Part shown: positions 49,565 through 59,746 of the stretch, piece after piece
Numbering within the stretch: the first letter of the stretch is position 1
Layout of the letters: each line of letters opens with the position of its first letter
NCBI GenBank assembly: GCA_009773635.1
Contig: WSYC01000015.1
Location: forward strand, 1-64,000
DNA: 64,000 nt
Origin: Beijerinckiaceae bacterium
GTDB taxonomy: Bacteria; Pseudomonadota; Alphaproteobacteria; Rhizobiales; Beijerinckiaceae
Reading direction: 5' to 3'
Notes under the pieces: generated by a model
Told to the model about the DNA's origin: nothing
Databases searched by the model: none
Seen by the model: only the letters and a program-made list of their open reading frames with translations
Translations under genes and position numbers: made by a program

Positions 49565-52374
49565 CACAGGCGGGCGGTGGATATGGCATCGGCGAGTGGT
49601 GCTGGCATGCACGGCATGCCGCGCCTTGCCGTGTCGTGGACCGTCAGGATGTCTGGGGCGAGACCGCCTATCGCGTCTGGCTGCCTGCCAAGGATGCCGT
49701 CGTGCGGGCGCGAGGGAAGGACCTTTCACCGTTGGACGAGGTTCGGCCCACGGTCGATCAGATCCTGCATACGGCGGCGGCGGCGAAGCTGCTCGACGCG
49801 CTCGAAGACAATCTGTTGCTGGCGCCGATCCAATCGAGCGTCGTGCCGCTGCCGCATCAGCTCTATGCGCTGAACCGGGCGATGAGCCGCGACCGGATCC
49901 GCTACCTGCTGGCGGATGAGGTCGGGCTCGGCAAGACCATCGAAGCCGGTCTCATCCTGCGCGAACTCAAGCTGCGCGGCATGGCCAAGCGGATCCTCGT
50001 GGTCGCACCAAAGGGGCTCGTGCGACAGTGGCAGGCCGAGATGCGGCTCCATTTCGGAGAGACGCTGCAGTACATCGAGCCGGCAGAGCTTTCCGCCTTC
50101 CGCCAGTGGCGGAATGACGAGGAAAACCTCTGGCGGCTGCATGATCAAGTGATCTGCTCGCTCGATTCCGTGAAGCCGATGGAGGCGCGTCGGGGCTGGA
50201 GCTTGGAGCAGCTCAGCACCTACAATCGAGAACGCTTCGAGGATCTGATTTCGGCATCCTGGGATCTCGTCATCATCGACGAGGCACACCGCATGGGCGG
50301 GAGCACGGACCAGGTCGCGCGCTACAAGCTGGGCGCGGCGCTTGCTGAAGCAGCACCCTACCTGCTTCTGCTGTCAGCAACGCCCCATCAGGGGAAGACC
50401 GACCAATTCATGCGGCTGATGCAGTTGGTCGACCGGGATTCCTTTCCCGATGAAAGCAGCGTGACCAGCGAGCGCGTGCGCCCCTTCGTCGTCAGAACCG
50501 AGAAGCGTGTCGCGATCGACGCCGAAGGCAAGCCTCTCTTCAAGCCCCGCATGACGCGCCTTCATCCGGTCGCCTGGCTCGATCGTCACGCGGCTCAGCA
50601 GCAGCTTTACGAGGCGGTCACCGACTATGTGCGCCACGGCTACAATCAGGCCATGGCCGCGAAGCAGCGGCATATCGGGTTCCTCATGATCCTGATGCAG
50701 CGGCTGGTGACATCCAGTACGGCCGCCATTCGTGTCACGCTCGAAAAACGCCAGGCTCTGCTGGACAAGCCGCCGGCCCAGCCATCGCTGTTCGACACCG
50801 CCGATGTCGACGAATGGGCGGATCTCGACGGCCAGACGCAGGTGGACATCGCCGTCCAGGCCAAAGGCTGGGAGATGGAGAAGGCGGAAGTCGACACGCT
50901 GCTGAGGCTCGCCCGGTCCACCGAAGCGCAGGGAACAGACGCGAAAGCCGAAGCGCTGCTGGAGCTGATCTACAAGCTCCAGCAGGAAGAGAACGATCCG
51001 GAGTTGAAGGTCCTCGTGTTCACCGAGTTCGTGCCGACACAGGCGATGCTTGTTGAATTCCTGGAGAGCCGGGGCTTCTCGATCGCGACACTCAACGGCA
51101 GCATGGATCTCGACGCCCGTAGCCGCGCCCAGAAGGCATTCGCGCAAACGGTGCGCATCCTGATTTCGACCGATGCCGGTGGCGAAGGTCTGAACCTTCA
51201 GTTCTGCCACGTCATCGTCAATTTCGACATGCCATGGAACCCGATGCGGGTCGAACAACGCATCGGCCGCGTCGACCGTATCGGGCAGCCTCATGTCGTC
51301 CGCGCGATCAACTTCGTGCTCGAAGATACGGTCGAGCACCGCGTTCGCGAGGTGCTGGAGACCAAGCTTGCGATCATCGCCGAGGAGTTCGGCGTCGACA
51401 AAGCCGCCGATGTGATGGATTCCGTCGAGGCGGAGCCGCTGTTCGACGAACTGTTCGTCCAGGGATTGCAGAATCCCGACGCCATCGAAGCCAAATGCGA
51501 TGCCGTGGTATCGCAGCTTCGGTCAACGATCGCGGAAAGCCGCAAGAGCAGCGATCTCCTTGCTGATGGTCACGACCTTGATGCCGACGATGCGCGGAAA
51601 TGGCGGGATCATCCAGCGCAATTCTGGCTTGAGCGGGCGATCACGACCGGACTGCCATCGAGGGGCGGTGAAGCGACCAAGGATGGCCATGCATGGCGGG
51701 TTCGCTGGGGCGATGGTAGCGAGACGGCCTCGGTTTGCTTTGACGCGCGCACCGCCGAAGGCAATCCGGCGATCGAGTGGGTAACCCTTGAGGATCCCCG
51801 AGCTCGCGCACTGATCAGCGACCTGCCGCGCTGCGTGGCAGGCCAGCCCATGCCGATCGTTCGGATCGCCGGACTGCCTGAAAGCGTCCGTGGGGTCTGG
51901 TCGTTATGGGAGGTCAGCTTGTCTGCAGACGATTTCAGTCGGCGACGCTTCATGCCCGTGTTCATAAACGATGAGGGGCGCACGTTTTTGCCGACAGCCA
52001 AGCGCATCTGGGATCTGCTGCTCACCGAACAGGTGACGTTGGTCGGACCGCCAGCGATCTCGGATGTGGCGGCTTGGTTCGAAAAATCGAGCAGCGCTGC
52101 CATGGTCCAAGGCGAGCGCATATTCTCCGATCTGGCCGGAGCGCACAAAACCCGCATTCAGGAAGAACGCGAGCGCGCCCAATACGCTTATGAAGCCCGG
52201 CATCAAGCCGTTGGCCGCATCGGCCTTCAGAATGTGAGAGAGCATCGTCGAAAGCGCCTTCAGTTGGACCACGACATCCGCATGGCGCAGCTTGATGCCT
52301 CCGAGGCCTACGCTCCCGATCTCAATGCCATCCTGGTATTGCGCATCGGGGAGATTTCGGCAGGTGCATCATGA
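49561..52374 (+). CDS. brxHII: BREX-3 SNF2/DEAD-like helicase BrxHII
   Basis: LLADEVGLGKTIEAGLIL, DEAH (VIIDEAHRMGG), LLLSATPHQGKTDQF, MRVEQRIGRVDRIGQ. Confidence 0.94.
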   Translation: MTQAGGGYGIGEWCWHARHAAPCRVVDRQDVWGETAYRVWLPAKDAVVRARGKDLSPLDEVRPTVDQILHTAAAAKLLDALEDNLLLAPIQSSVVPLPHQLYALNRAMSRDRIRYLLADEVGLGKTIEAGLILRELKLRGMAKRILVVAPKGLVRQWQAEMRLHFGETLQYIEPAELSAFRQWRNDEENLWRLHDQVICSLDSVKPMEARRGWSLEQLSTYNRERFEDLISASWDLVIIDEAHRMGGSTDQVARYKLGAALAEAAPYLLLLSATPHQGKTDQFMRLMQLVDRDSFPDESSVTSERVRPFVVRTEKRVAIDAEGKPLFKPRMTRLHPVAWLDRHAAQQQLYEAVTDYVRHGYNQAMAAKQRHIGFLMILMQRLVTSSTAAIRVTLEKRQALLDKPPAQPSLFDTADVDEWADLDGQTQVDIAVQAKGWEMEKAEVDTLLRLARSTEAQGTDAKAEALLELIYKLQQEENDPELKVLVFTEFVPTQAMLVEFLESRGFSIATLNGSMDLDARSRAQKAFAQTVRILISTDAGGEGLNLQFCHVIVNFDMPWNPMRVEQRIGRVDRIGQPHVVRAINFVLEDTVEHRVREVLETKLAIIAEEFGVDKAADVMDSVEAEPLFDELFVQGLQNPDAIEAKCDAVVSQLRSTIAESRKSSDLLADGHDLDADDARKWRDHPAQFWLERAITTGLPSRGGEATKDGHAWRVRWGDGSETASVCFDARTAEGNPAIEWVTLEDPRARALISDLPRCVAGQPMPIVRIAGLPESVRGVWSLWEVSLSADDFSRRRFMPVFINDEGRTFLPTAKRIWDLLLTEQVTLVGPPAISDVAAWFEKSSSAAMVQGERIFSDLAGAHKTRIQEERERAQYAYEARHQAVGRIGLQNVREHRRKRLQLDHDIRMAQLDASEAYAPDLNAILVLRIGEISAGAS

Positions 52375-54365
52375 GCGCCTGGATTGATAGGATCGTGCAC
52401 GATTTTCCTGTCGACTTGTCCCACTTCTGGATTGCATGCGATCCGGACGATCTTCTCTTGGACGAACGGATGCTGCTGAGCCTTCGAGAGCGGGGCTTCG
52501 AAGTCATGCCTTTTGAGGATTCTATAGCCTTTCGAACAGAGTACGAAGAGCGCTATCGAGCAGCGTGGGACCGGGGAAAGGATGGATCTGCCAAAGCGCT
52601 GATCTTGCAGCTCCATGGCAGCGATGTGAACGTGTTACCTTGGGACTACATTCGCGATGGGCGACAGGTCCGTTTGGGCTTGGCAGACCTGTTTCCCAAG
52701 CTCAGTTATAGTGTGATCCGACGAATTGGCTCCGAATACCACGAGGCGCTGTTTGCAGCCCACAATCGGCATGGGACACACCCTTTAGGTGAGAGTGCCA
52801 CCAAAGATTTCATCCTTACGCACATCTTCCGCATCAGCCCATATTTGCTCAACCGCCCCGAAGATTTCTGGCGAGAAGTCTTACGCCTGCACTACCGCGG
52901 ATCTGGCCTGCCGGATCTCCTCGCGGATCATGTATCTGCAATTCTGAGCGAAACCACGCTTGTAGATCTTCCGGTTGCCGAGTTGCTCTCTTCGAAGAGC
53001 TACATGGTGCGTGTCGTGCAAGATGCCTGGGAGCGCTTTCTGGGGCAGTACGGCGTCCACAGCTCTCGAAGCTCGGATGCAGAGCCGACAGAGGCGTTTC
53101 GCGCAATTGCTATTCCGTTTGAGCATCCGGATGTCCGGATGATCGTGGACACGATGTTTCTTGAGGCAACACTCCAGCCGGTAACCATCAAAGGCTCTCC
53201 CATTGGCATCCCGGATTGGGCCAAGGTGGGGCTCATCAGTGATCCCAATGCGCTTGCCGATCTCGTCCGTGATGGCGTGACGAGGATTTCCGGGGAGCTG
53301 CCTGGCATAGATTCTTCGCATCGTGACTGGGGCGATCTCGCGCGCCGATTGGGCGAGGTGATCTTCAGGTTCCATAGCTTGAACGCGAGCCTCGCAGATA
53401 CCGTATTGAAACAAGTCCGGCAGTTGCAACATGAAGCAGATGAACGACTAAAAGCATGGATTTTGAAGCATTTCGCTGATCTGCCGTCCCTGCCTGCCGC
53501 GAAAGCGCCAGTCATGGTTCACCATGTGCCAAGGTTTCTCGCGCTACGCCGCAGCGCTGGCGAGGATCGCATTGCACTTCTTGTGTTCGATGGCCTCGCG
53601 ATGGATCAGTGGATCCAGATCCGTGAGTATCTCACGGAGCGCGTTCCGGGATTTGCAGTAGAAGACGGTGCTTGCTTCGCCTGGCTTCCAACTCTCACAT
53701 CGGTCTCCCGGCAGGCGCTTTTTTCCGGTTTGAAGCCACGAGAATTCGCGGGCTCCATCTCGACGACGTCTCAAGAGCCGTTGCTGTGGGAACGGTTCTG
53801 GCAGGAAAATGGTCTACGCAAGCCGGAGATCTACTATCAGAAGAGCCTCAAGCGGAATGCTCAACTGACTGAGTTGGAAGACGCTATTTCCCACCCGGCC
53901 ACGAAGGTCGCCGGAATAGTCGTCGATATGGTCGACGAAATCGTCCACGGCGCGATGTTGGGCAAGCGAGGTATTGCCGGGCAGATCAGCGCTTGGTGCG
54001 ACACCGGGTTCGTTGAGGAGCTATTCCTGATGCTCGCAAGGCACGGGTATCAGATCTACCTCACCGCTGACCACGGAAATGTCGAAGCGGAAGGGATTGG
54101 TCGGCTCAACCAAGGAGTTGTTTCGGAAGTAAGAGGTGAGAGGGTGCGGACATATCGCAGTGATGCCCTCGCTGAATCAGTGCCCGAGGGAATTGACGGC
54201 TTTCGTTTCGATATCGCTGGACTACCGTCCGACTTCTTGCCGCTATACGCCGGCACCCGGGGAGCATTCGTTCCGAAGGGAGACCAGATCGTCGCGCACG
54301 GTGGAATCTCCGTAGAGGAAGCGATCGTTCCATTCGTAAAAATAACAATCAAGAGATCTACTTGA
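52371..54365 (+). CDS. pglZ: BREX phosphatase-like protein PglZ
   Basis: RIALLVFDGLAMDQWIQI..., YLTADHGNVEAEGIG, alkaline-phosphatase-like metal motifs. Confidence 0.93.
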   Translation: MSAWIDRIVHDFPVDLSHFWIACDPDDLLLDERMLLSLRERGFEVMPFEDSIAFRTEYEERYRAAWDRGKDGSAKALILQLHGSDVNVLPWDYIRDGRQVRLGLADLFPKLSYSVIRRIGSEYHEALFAAHNRHGTHPLGESATKDFILTHIFRISPYLLNRPEDFWREVLRLHYRGSGLPDLLADHVSAILSETTLVDLPVAELLSSKSYMVRVVQDAWERFLGQYGVHSSRSSDAEPTEAFRAIAIPFEHPDVRMIVDTMFLEATLQPVTIKGSPIGIPDWAKVGLISDPNALADLVRDGVTRISGELPGIDSSHRDWGDLARRLGEVIFRFHSLNASLADTVLKQVRQLQHEADERLKAWILKHFADLPSLPAAKAPVMVHHVPRFLALRRSAGEDRIALLVFDGLAMDQWIQIREYLTERVPGFAVEDGACFAWLPTLTSVSRQALFSGLKPREFAGSISTTSQEPLLWERFWQENGLRKPEIYYQKSLKRNAQLTELEDAISHPATKVAGIVVDMVDEIVHGAMLGKRGIAGQISAWCDTGFVEELFLMLARHGYQIYLTADHGNVEAEGIGRLNQGVVSEVRGERVRTYRSDALAESVPEGIDGFRFDIAGLPSDFLPLYAGTRGAFVPKGDQIVAHGGISVEEAIVPFVKITIKRST

Positions 54366-55084
54366 TGAAGTCGCCTGCACCTCAGATCGGATTTGACCGT
54401 TTCATCAAACTGGAATGGGCGGAAGCTGCGCTTCGCGTGAGGGCTGGCGTTTCAAATCTTGATGATCTTGCCAAAATTCTAGACGCATCTCACCCCGGTA
54501 CTGCTGCGAAGAAAAAGACACGAACGGTGCTGAATCGGCTGTGGCTGGAGCCGCTGCGTTCAGACTTAGTCGAGTTCGCGGATCGCGGGGCCAAAATTTA
54601 TCGGGATGGGCCGGATATCTCTGTTCCTGCCATGACTTGGGGGATGGCGTTGGCCACTTATCCATTTTTTGGGAAAGTGGCAGAGATAGTTGGCAGGCTC
54701 ACCGCTCTGCAAGGCGAATGCACCTCCGCTGAAATCCACAGAAGAATGGCTGAAATCTATGGAGAACGCGAGGGAACGCGCCGCATGACGAACATGGTCC
54801 TTCAATCTCAAGCCAGTTGGGGTGCCATCGAGAGACTTGAGAATGGCAAAAGGATTATCCGCAAGAAATCAATCGATCTCCATGGCTCACCAGTCGCCGC
54901 TTGGCTGGCAGAAGCATGCTTGAGATACGCTGGTCGCAGCCTGCCAGTGGCAAGCCTCGACTCAAACCCAATGATATACCCGTTCGCGCTGGGAGGCTCC
55001 ATCTCGTACCTTCTCTCGAAATCGTCCACCGTCGAGATGCGCGTCGACGGCACAGGTAATCAGGTTATTGGTCTGTCGAGTTGA
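54365..55084 (+). CDS. brxA: BrxA-like BREX protein
   Basis: Last gene of operon; helical ORF with KIRTVLNRLW-like region and position expected of BrxA in type 3 BREX. Confidence 0.72.
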   Translation: MKSPAPQIGFDRFIKLEWAEAALRVRAGVSNLDDLAKILDASHPGTAAKKKTRTVLNRLWLEPLRSDLVEFADRGAKIYRDGPDISVPAMTWGMALATYPFFGKVAEIVGRLTALQGECTSAEIHRRMAEIYGEREGTRRMTNMVLQSQASWGAIERLENGKRIIRKKSIDLHGSPVAAWLAEACLRYAGRSLPVASLDSNPMIYPFALGGSISYLLSKSSTVEMRVDGTGNQVIGLSS

Positions 55085-55373
55085 CCTTTCTATCCGACAA
55101 CTTCTCATGCGAGTTCATTTTCGCGCTACGAGCCCGCGCCTGATCGCGCAGCCGGGCATAGTCCAGCATCGCCTGTTCCAGCGCCGCGCCGGGTGGCAGG
55201 CGCTGGATTTCATCGGCAAGCCGCGCCTGGAAGGCGCGGTCATAAGCCGCGACCGGCGGGCAGACGACGGACGGCCTAGAAGGTGCCGTCGCGCAGGCGG
55301 TCAGCGAGAGCGTCGCGATCACGAGGAGCGGAAGCGCCCGCTTCGAGCATCCGGTCCTTGGCATTGGAAGCAT
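55065..55373 (-). CDS. Rz1-like outer-membrane spanin lipoprotein
   Basis: Lipobox LSLTAC, Pro-rich PSRPSVVCPP; overlaps the Rz-like gene in a different frame; C-terminus probably altered at island junction. Confidence 0.7.
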   Translation of the reverse strand: MLPMPRTGCSKRALPLLVIATLSLTACATAPSRPSVVCPPVAAYDRAFQARLADEIQRLPPGAALEQAMLDYARLRDQARARSAKMNSHEKLSDRKVNSTDQ

Positions 55374-55509
55374 CCTTCTGGGATTTGAGTTCGGCCTCTC
55401 GGGCTTTCGCCGCCTCGGCGGCGGCGCCTGCCTTTCGGCCAGCGACGAAGATCGTCGCGGTGGCGACGACCACCGCGACGATGAGGGCCAGGGCGAACCA
55501 GCCGGTCAC
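55276..55509 (-). CDS. Rz-like inner-membrane spanin
   Basis: GTG start; N-terminal TM (GWFALALIVAVVVATATIFVAG) then coiled-coil; embeds Rz1 start. Confidence 0.65.
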   Translation of the reverse strand: MTGWFALALIVAVVVATATIFVAGRKAGAAAEAAKAREAELKSQKDASNAKDRMLEAGASAPRDRDALADRLRDGTF

Positions 55510-55703
55510 TTGTTCGCCCCGGTGATCCCGGCCCGCAGGGTGCCGAGGCCGAGCGCGGCAAGGATCTGGGTGAGCCAGTCGGAGCCGACATCGACGCCCG
55601 GTACATCGATGCCGACGCCCTTCTCGACGACGACCACCAGCACGAGCACGGCGGCGATGATGTAGGTGCGGTAGCCCGCACCGAACTGAAGAACGGCGTT
55701 CAT
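55506..55703 (-). CDS. Small membrane protein, holin-like
   Basis: 65 aa, single TM plus amphipathic tail, between endolysin and spanins. Confidence 0.6.
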   Translation of the reverse strand: MNAVLQFGAGYRTYIIAAVLVLVVVVEKGVGIDVPGVDVGSDWLTQILAALGLGTLRAGITGANK

Positions 55704-55727
55704 GGAAATCTCCTTGGTTGGGTTGGA

Positions 55728-56297
55728 TCAGGCCTCGTTGACGGAGAGGCTTCCGCTCGCAGCGAGAGGGATCGGGCGGACGTTCGCGGGCTGAGCGCGA
55801 TAGGCTGGGCGGCGCACTGCGACGAGCCGGTTGCGCGACAGCCGGGTGATCGAGACGCGATCGGATTGATTGCCGCCGAGAACGTGGAAGGCCGAGGCGT
55901 CGTTGCCGACATAGAGGCCGACATGCCCGCCGCCCTTGCGCTTGAAGACGAGCACATCGCCGAGTGCAGCCGCGCCCTTCGGAACCGAGACGCCGAAGGA
56001 GGCCCATTCGAGCGCTGCCAGATAGAGGCGCGGCGGATTGCGCTCGGGGCGGCGTTCGATGTTGGCGCGGTGGGCGACAATCGCCATGAACAGGCCGCAC
56101 CACGGGATCGCGTCGTGCCGATAGACGCCGGCATAGACGAGACCGAGACCGGCAGCTTCAAGTTCCTCTTGCCAGCCGATGATCTTCGGATTGTCGGCTT
56201 CGCCCGGCGCTTCGAGCGTGCCGTATTGCTTCAGCGCTTCGATGATCATGCGCGGACCAGACTCGGCTTCGAGCCATCGGTATTGGGCAGGCAGCAT
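55728..56297 (-). CDS. Phage endolysin-like TIGR02594/CHAP-type protein
   Basis: IPWCGLFMAIVAHRANIERR catalytic Cys segment and GDVLVFKRKGGGHVGLYVGND His segment. Confidence 0.88.
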   Translation of the reverse strand: MLPAQYRWLEAESGPRMIIEALKQYGTLEAPGEADNPKIIGWQEELEAAGLGLVYAGVYRHDAIPWCGLFMAIVAHRANIERRPERNPPRLYLAALEWASFGVSVPKGAAALGDVLVFKRKGGGHVGLYVGNDASAFHVLGGNQSDRVSITRLSRNRLVAVRRPAYRAQPANVRPIPLAASGSLSVNEA

Positions 56298-56375
56298 TGC
56301 GACCTCCTGAAACGACGAAGCCCGCCGGAGGGGCGGGCTTTCGGTCGGGTTACGGTTGGGGTTGATGGCGGCAGA

Positions 56376-56717
56376 TCAGGCGTGTTTGCGCCCGTCCTCG
56401 TTGGCTTCGATCCGGTCGATGCGTTCCCGAAACTCGATCAGCGTCGCCTTTATCTGCGCGATGTCTGTGCGGGCTTCAGCGACGACCTTGCGGCCGGCGA
56501 TGTCATTCGAGACATCCATCTTAATGGCCGTGATCTCCTTCGCATTGGCGGCAAGGGTTGCATCGATCAGCGTGAAACGCTGCGACAACCACCACGCGAC
56601 GCGCACGAGAAAGACGATCAGGATCAAGAGTTCAGCGATGATCCCGCCAGCGACAAGCCAGGTGATCGTCAGAGTTTCCGGCGCGACAGTGACCGCCGCC
56701 GCAGCTATTGCAGGCAT
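56376..56717 (-). CDS. Small phage membrane protein with coiled coil
   Basis: TM (ITWLVAGGIIAELLILIVFLVRVAWWL) then helical tail; start at MPAIAAAA. Confidence 0.6.
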   Translation of the reverse strand: MPAIAAAAVTVAPETLTITWLVAGGIIAELLILIVFLVRVAWWLSQRFTLIDATLAANAKEITAIKMDVSNDIAGRKVVAEARTDIAQIKATLIEFRERIDRIEANEDGRKHA

Positions 56718-56853
56718 GGATTCGTCCTTTGCTTTTGGGGTTGGCCATTGGTGGCCCACGGGGCGCGCTGTGTGGCGAATTCGAATGCGGCTATGCCATC
56801 CCATGCGGCGGTGTGGCTTTCGCGCCGTGTGCGCGCCTGTGGCGTAGGCTGCG

Positions 56854-58821
56854 TCAGGGAGCGGTGTAGCCCTGTGCATCGAGATAGATGCTGGCTCCGC
56901 TGGTGATGGCAGCTGCGTTTAGTGCCGCATTGGCGCTGGAGCGAAGAGGTGTGGGAAAGTCGATGTCCCACGGCGTTGTCATGTTTGCGGGCAGCCAGAT
57001 GCGCCAAATCACCGTGGAGCCGTCCTTGACGACAAACTCGGTGGCGACTGCGTTGGTGTTGATCAGCTGGATCGAAGTGATGTAGCGCCTGATCCCCGCA
57101 CCGGCGGCGGCGGCGATCACGATATCCGCCGTGTTGGCTATCGTGCCGGCTGGCGCATAGCTCCAATCTGCCTCGGGGATTGAAAACGGCTTGTTGACGA
57201 GCGCGCCGATCATCGTCGCCATTAGGTGCACGAGATCGCCGGTCGCGGACATCGCTGCCTGGTTGGCGTTGGCAGCACGTGCGCCGATACCGACCGGGTT
57301 GCCCGCTGCTGCATCCTGCGCCACACCGCCGGTCACGGTGACTGCCGAGACGGCGTTGGTGACCAGGACCGGTGCGGCGTCCATTTGGTCAACCCGTCCG
57401 AAACCACCGATGGACTCGGTGATGAGGCGCGTGAACTCCATCACGCGGATGAAGTGAAACCGGAAGTCGGTGCGAGGCAGAACCGCGCCGCCGCAGTTCG
57501 TCGTGCCGATATCGGCTCCACTCGGTGCCGCGCCGATAGGTTCGAGAACGAGCGCGGTCGATGCGACGTCTCGCACGCGATAGGACCCGTCGATCCCAAG
57601 ATCGGCGCCGGATACAGCGTCGCGCGCACCATGCAGATTGAGGTACTGGCCGATCTGCAGACCCGACCATGCTGCCGAGCCGGTGACGGTCAGCACATTT
57701 GCGCTTCGCGCAATGGATTGAGCGACCTGGCCGATGGGCGCGCCGAAGACGCCGCCATTCACCCGGATGACGACACCGCCATAGGAAGTCGCCGTCGCGG
57801 ACGCGCCCAGAACGATCGTGATCGTCATAGCGTTGGGAACGCTGGCGACGGCAGTCGGGGTTGCCAGATTGGTGAAGTTCACCTGATCGCGGATGCCATA
57901 GACCGTGACGAAATCGGCAACCGTCAATCCATGTGGTTGGTCGAACGTGATCGTCGCCGTTGCCGAACCAGCCTTGGCCGCCGAGACGATCTTGCCGACG
58001 GGGCGCGAAAGAGAACGGTGGTTCTTCGATCGCAGGCGAAGCTTGTAATCCCGGGCCGGATTGGGAACGACCTGCGAGCGTTTGAACATTGCCGAGATTG
58101 CGCCCGCACTGTCGATTGGCGAGCCGCTGAACGTCACCTTTTCGAGTTGCGGCATGATCTCGAAGAGGCCCTGTGGCGCGAAGGCATAAGCGCCGGCTGC
58201 GTTTACAAGCTGCGTCGCCGCGGTCGAGACCGAGAAGGCTGCCGCGTGATTGCCTGCGATCGTGCCGGAAGGCAGCGCATCGCCACCCTCCGAGCGGACA
58301 TAGTAGCTCTCGCTCGTCGCCGTCGTGCCCTCGAAGATGAGGCTCGATCCGTTGCGGGCATAGCCCAGCGGATCGGCCTTGCTGACCGAACCGCTGGTGA
58401 ACGGACCGGCCGTTACCGCGGGGATCGTGCCCTGCGGGCCGGCAATGGCGGTGAAGCTCGTCGGTGTCGGAGTTGTTGCGACCGTCAGGCAGGAATAGTT
58501 CAAACGGCTGTCGCTGACGCCGCCGATTGACACCTTCTCGCCGATCTTCAGAACATGCGGCGCAGTAGTCGTGACGGAGAGCGTCGTCGTTGCCTGGGAG
58601 ATCGAGGCGATGGCGACCGGGATTGCCGGCGTCAAGGGAATGGCGCCCGGCCAGTCATCGGTCGAGACCAGTTCGAAGGCGAATTCCTGACCGTTGATCC
58701 GCTGCGAAAGCGAGATGCCGGCGGCAACGCGCACCGGCACAACGAAGCGATCGAGCGTTTCGATGATGGTTTCGGTTGCCTCGGTGAGCGGATCCTTGGA
58801 GATCACGAGGTAGCTCTCCAT
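56854..58821 (-). CDS. Phage tail fibre/structural protein
   Basis: 655 aa, repetitive beta-rich sequence (THGLTVADFVTVYGIRDQVNF-type segments) in phage tail context. Confidence 0.65.
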   Translation of the reverse strand: MESYLVISKDPLTEATETIIETLDRFVVPVRVAAGISLSQRINGQEFAFELVSTDDWPGAIPLTPAIPVAIASISQATTTLSVTTTAPHVLKIGEKVSIGGVSDSRLNYSCLTVATTPTPTSFTAIAGPQGTIPAVTAGPFTSGSVSKADPLGYARNGSSLIFEGTTATSESYYVRSEGGDALPSGTIAGNHAAAFSVSTAATQLVNAAGAYAFAPQGLFEIMPQLEKVTFSGSPIDSAGAISAMFKRSQVVPNPARDYKLRLRSKNHRSLSRPVGKIVSAAKAGSATATITFDQPHGLTVADFVTVYGIRDQVNFTNLATPTAVASVPNAMTITIVLGASATATSYGGVVIRVNGGVFGAPIGQVAQSIARSANVLTVTGSAAWSGLQIGQYLNLHGARDAVSGADLGIDGSYRVRDVASTALVLEPIGAAPSGADIGTTNCGGAVLPRTDFRFHFIRVMEFTRLITESIGGFGRVDQMDAAPVLVTNAVSAVTVTGGVAQDAAAGNPVGIGARAANANQAAMSATGDLVHLMATMIGALVNKPFSIPEADWSYAPAGTIANTADIVIAAAAGAGIRRYITSIQLINTNAVATEFVVKDGSTVIWRIWLPANMTTPWDIDFPTPLRSSANAALNAAAITSGASIYLDAQGYTAP

Positions 58822-59006
58822 CTTGCGGTCGTGTCGAATGCCTCGAAGGCGTCACGAAACTTCGTTGGCGCGCCGAGAATGCTGACCATAGGTGCGAACC
58901 TGCCGTCTTGATCCTGCAAGGCAGCGCCTCGGACATGGCCCGCAATACCGCCAGGCACGTCTGCGACGCCGCCTGGCGCGCTCGGCCAAAGCAGATCCTT
59001 TTTCAT
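58803..59006 (-). CDS. Small phage protein of unknown function
   Basis: MKKDLLWPSAPGGVADVPGGIAGHVRG...; overlaps next gene start; upstream SD-like GGAG. Confidence 0.5.
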   Translation of the reverse strand: MKKDLLWPSAPGGVADVPGGIAGHVRGAALQDQDGRFAPMVSILGAPTKFRDAFEAFDTTARWRATS

Positions 59007-59035
59007 GGAATTCTCCTGGATGTTCGGAATTGGGG

Positions 59036-59734
59036 TCACGAGGTCGGGGCGGTGAAGGCGAGCGCGTAGAGCACGACGCGCACCTTGCCACCGGTGAAGT
59101 TGCCGCCAGCCGCGGTGACGCGGATCGGCGTGTTGGCGTAGAAGGCCGAAGGCCCAATCACGCCGATGTTGTTCGAGCCGAGCGCGATGCCGAGCGAACC
59201 GCCGAACTGGCTGGTGTTGCCGGCAACGCCGACGCCGTAGGAGGTCGCGCCGGTGATCGCCTGCGTGGTTCGCGAGGCGACCGCCAGCACGATCATGCGG
59301 TCGGCGATCACGGCGGTGGTGGCATCGACGAAGGCGCCGGTGAGCGTCAGTTCCTGTTCAAGCGCCACAAGCCGGATCGCGCCGCCGTTCGCGGTGCCGA
59401 CGATCCGGTCGCGCCATGCGCCATCGGTCCAGACGACGGTGAGGCGCTCGTCCTCGACTTGGGCGCGCCAGCCGACGACGGGCACAAAGAAGGCCCATGC
59501 GCCCTCGCGCCAGAAGGCGATCTTGTCGGTCTGGCCCGCCCAGACGCCGGTTGCGCCGGCTGGCACGATCCAGCGCTCGCCATTGGCCGGGCTTCCCGGC
59601 GGCGTCGCCAACGCCCGGCTCTTGACGCTGGTTTGCACCAGGGCGTCGAGGCGCAGCAGCGCATCGTTATGGGCAATCTCCTTCTGCGCCTGCCCTTGCG
59701 CAAGCGTGGGCAGGCCGAGGTTAGGCGTCGGCAT
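59036..59734 (-). CDS. DUF2793 domain phage protein
   Basis: PNLGLPTLAQGQAQKEIAHNDALLRLDALVQ, GERWIVPAGATGVWAGQTDKIAFW signature. Confidence 0.88.
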   Translation of the reverse strand: MPTPNLGLPTLAQGQAQKEIAHNDALLRLDALVQTSVKSRALATPPGSPANGERWIVPAGATGVWAGQTDKIAFWREGAWAFFVPVVGWRAQVEDERLTVVWTDGAWRDRIVGTANGGAIRLVALEQELTLTGAFVDATTAVIADRMIVLAVASRTTQAITGATSYGVGVAGNTSQFGGSLGIALGSNNIGVIGPSAFYANTPIRVTAAGGNFTGGKVRVVLYALAFTAPTS

Positions 59735-59746
59735 TGGCGTGTTCCT

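Noticed and set aside
57226-58530. 434-aa and related plus-strand ORFs opposite the phage tail genes
   Set aside because: Arg/Gly/Asp-rich translations typical of antisense frames; phage genes are coherent on minus strand.
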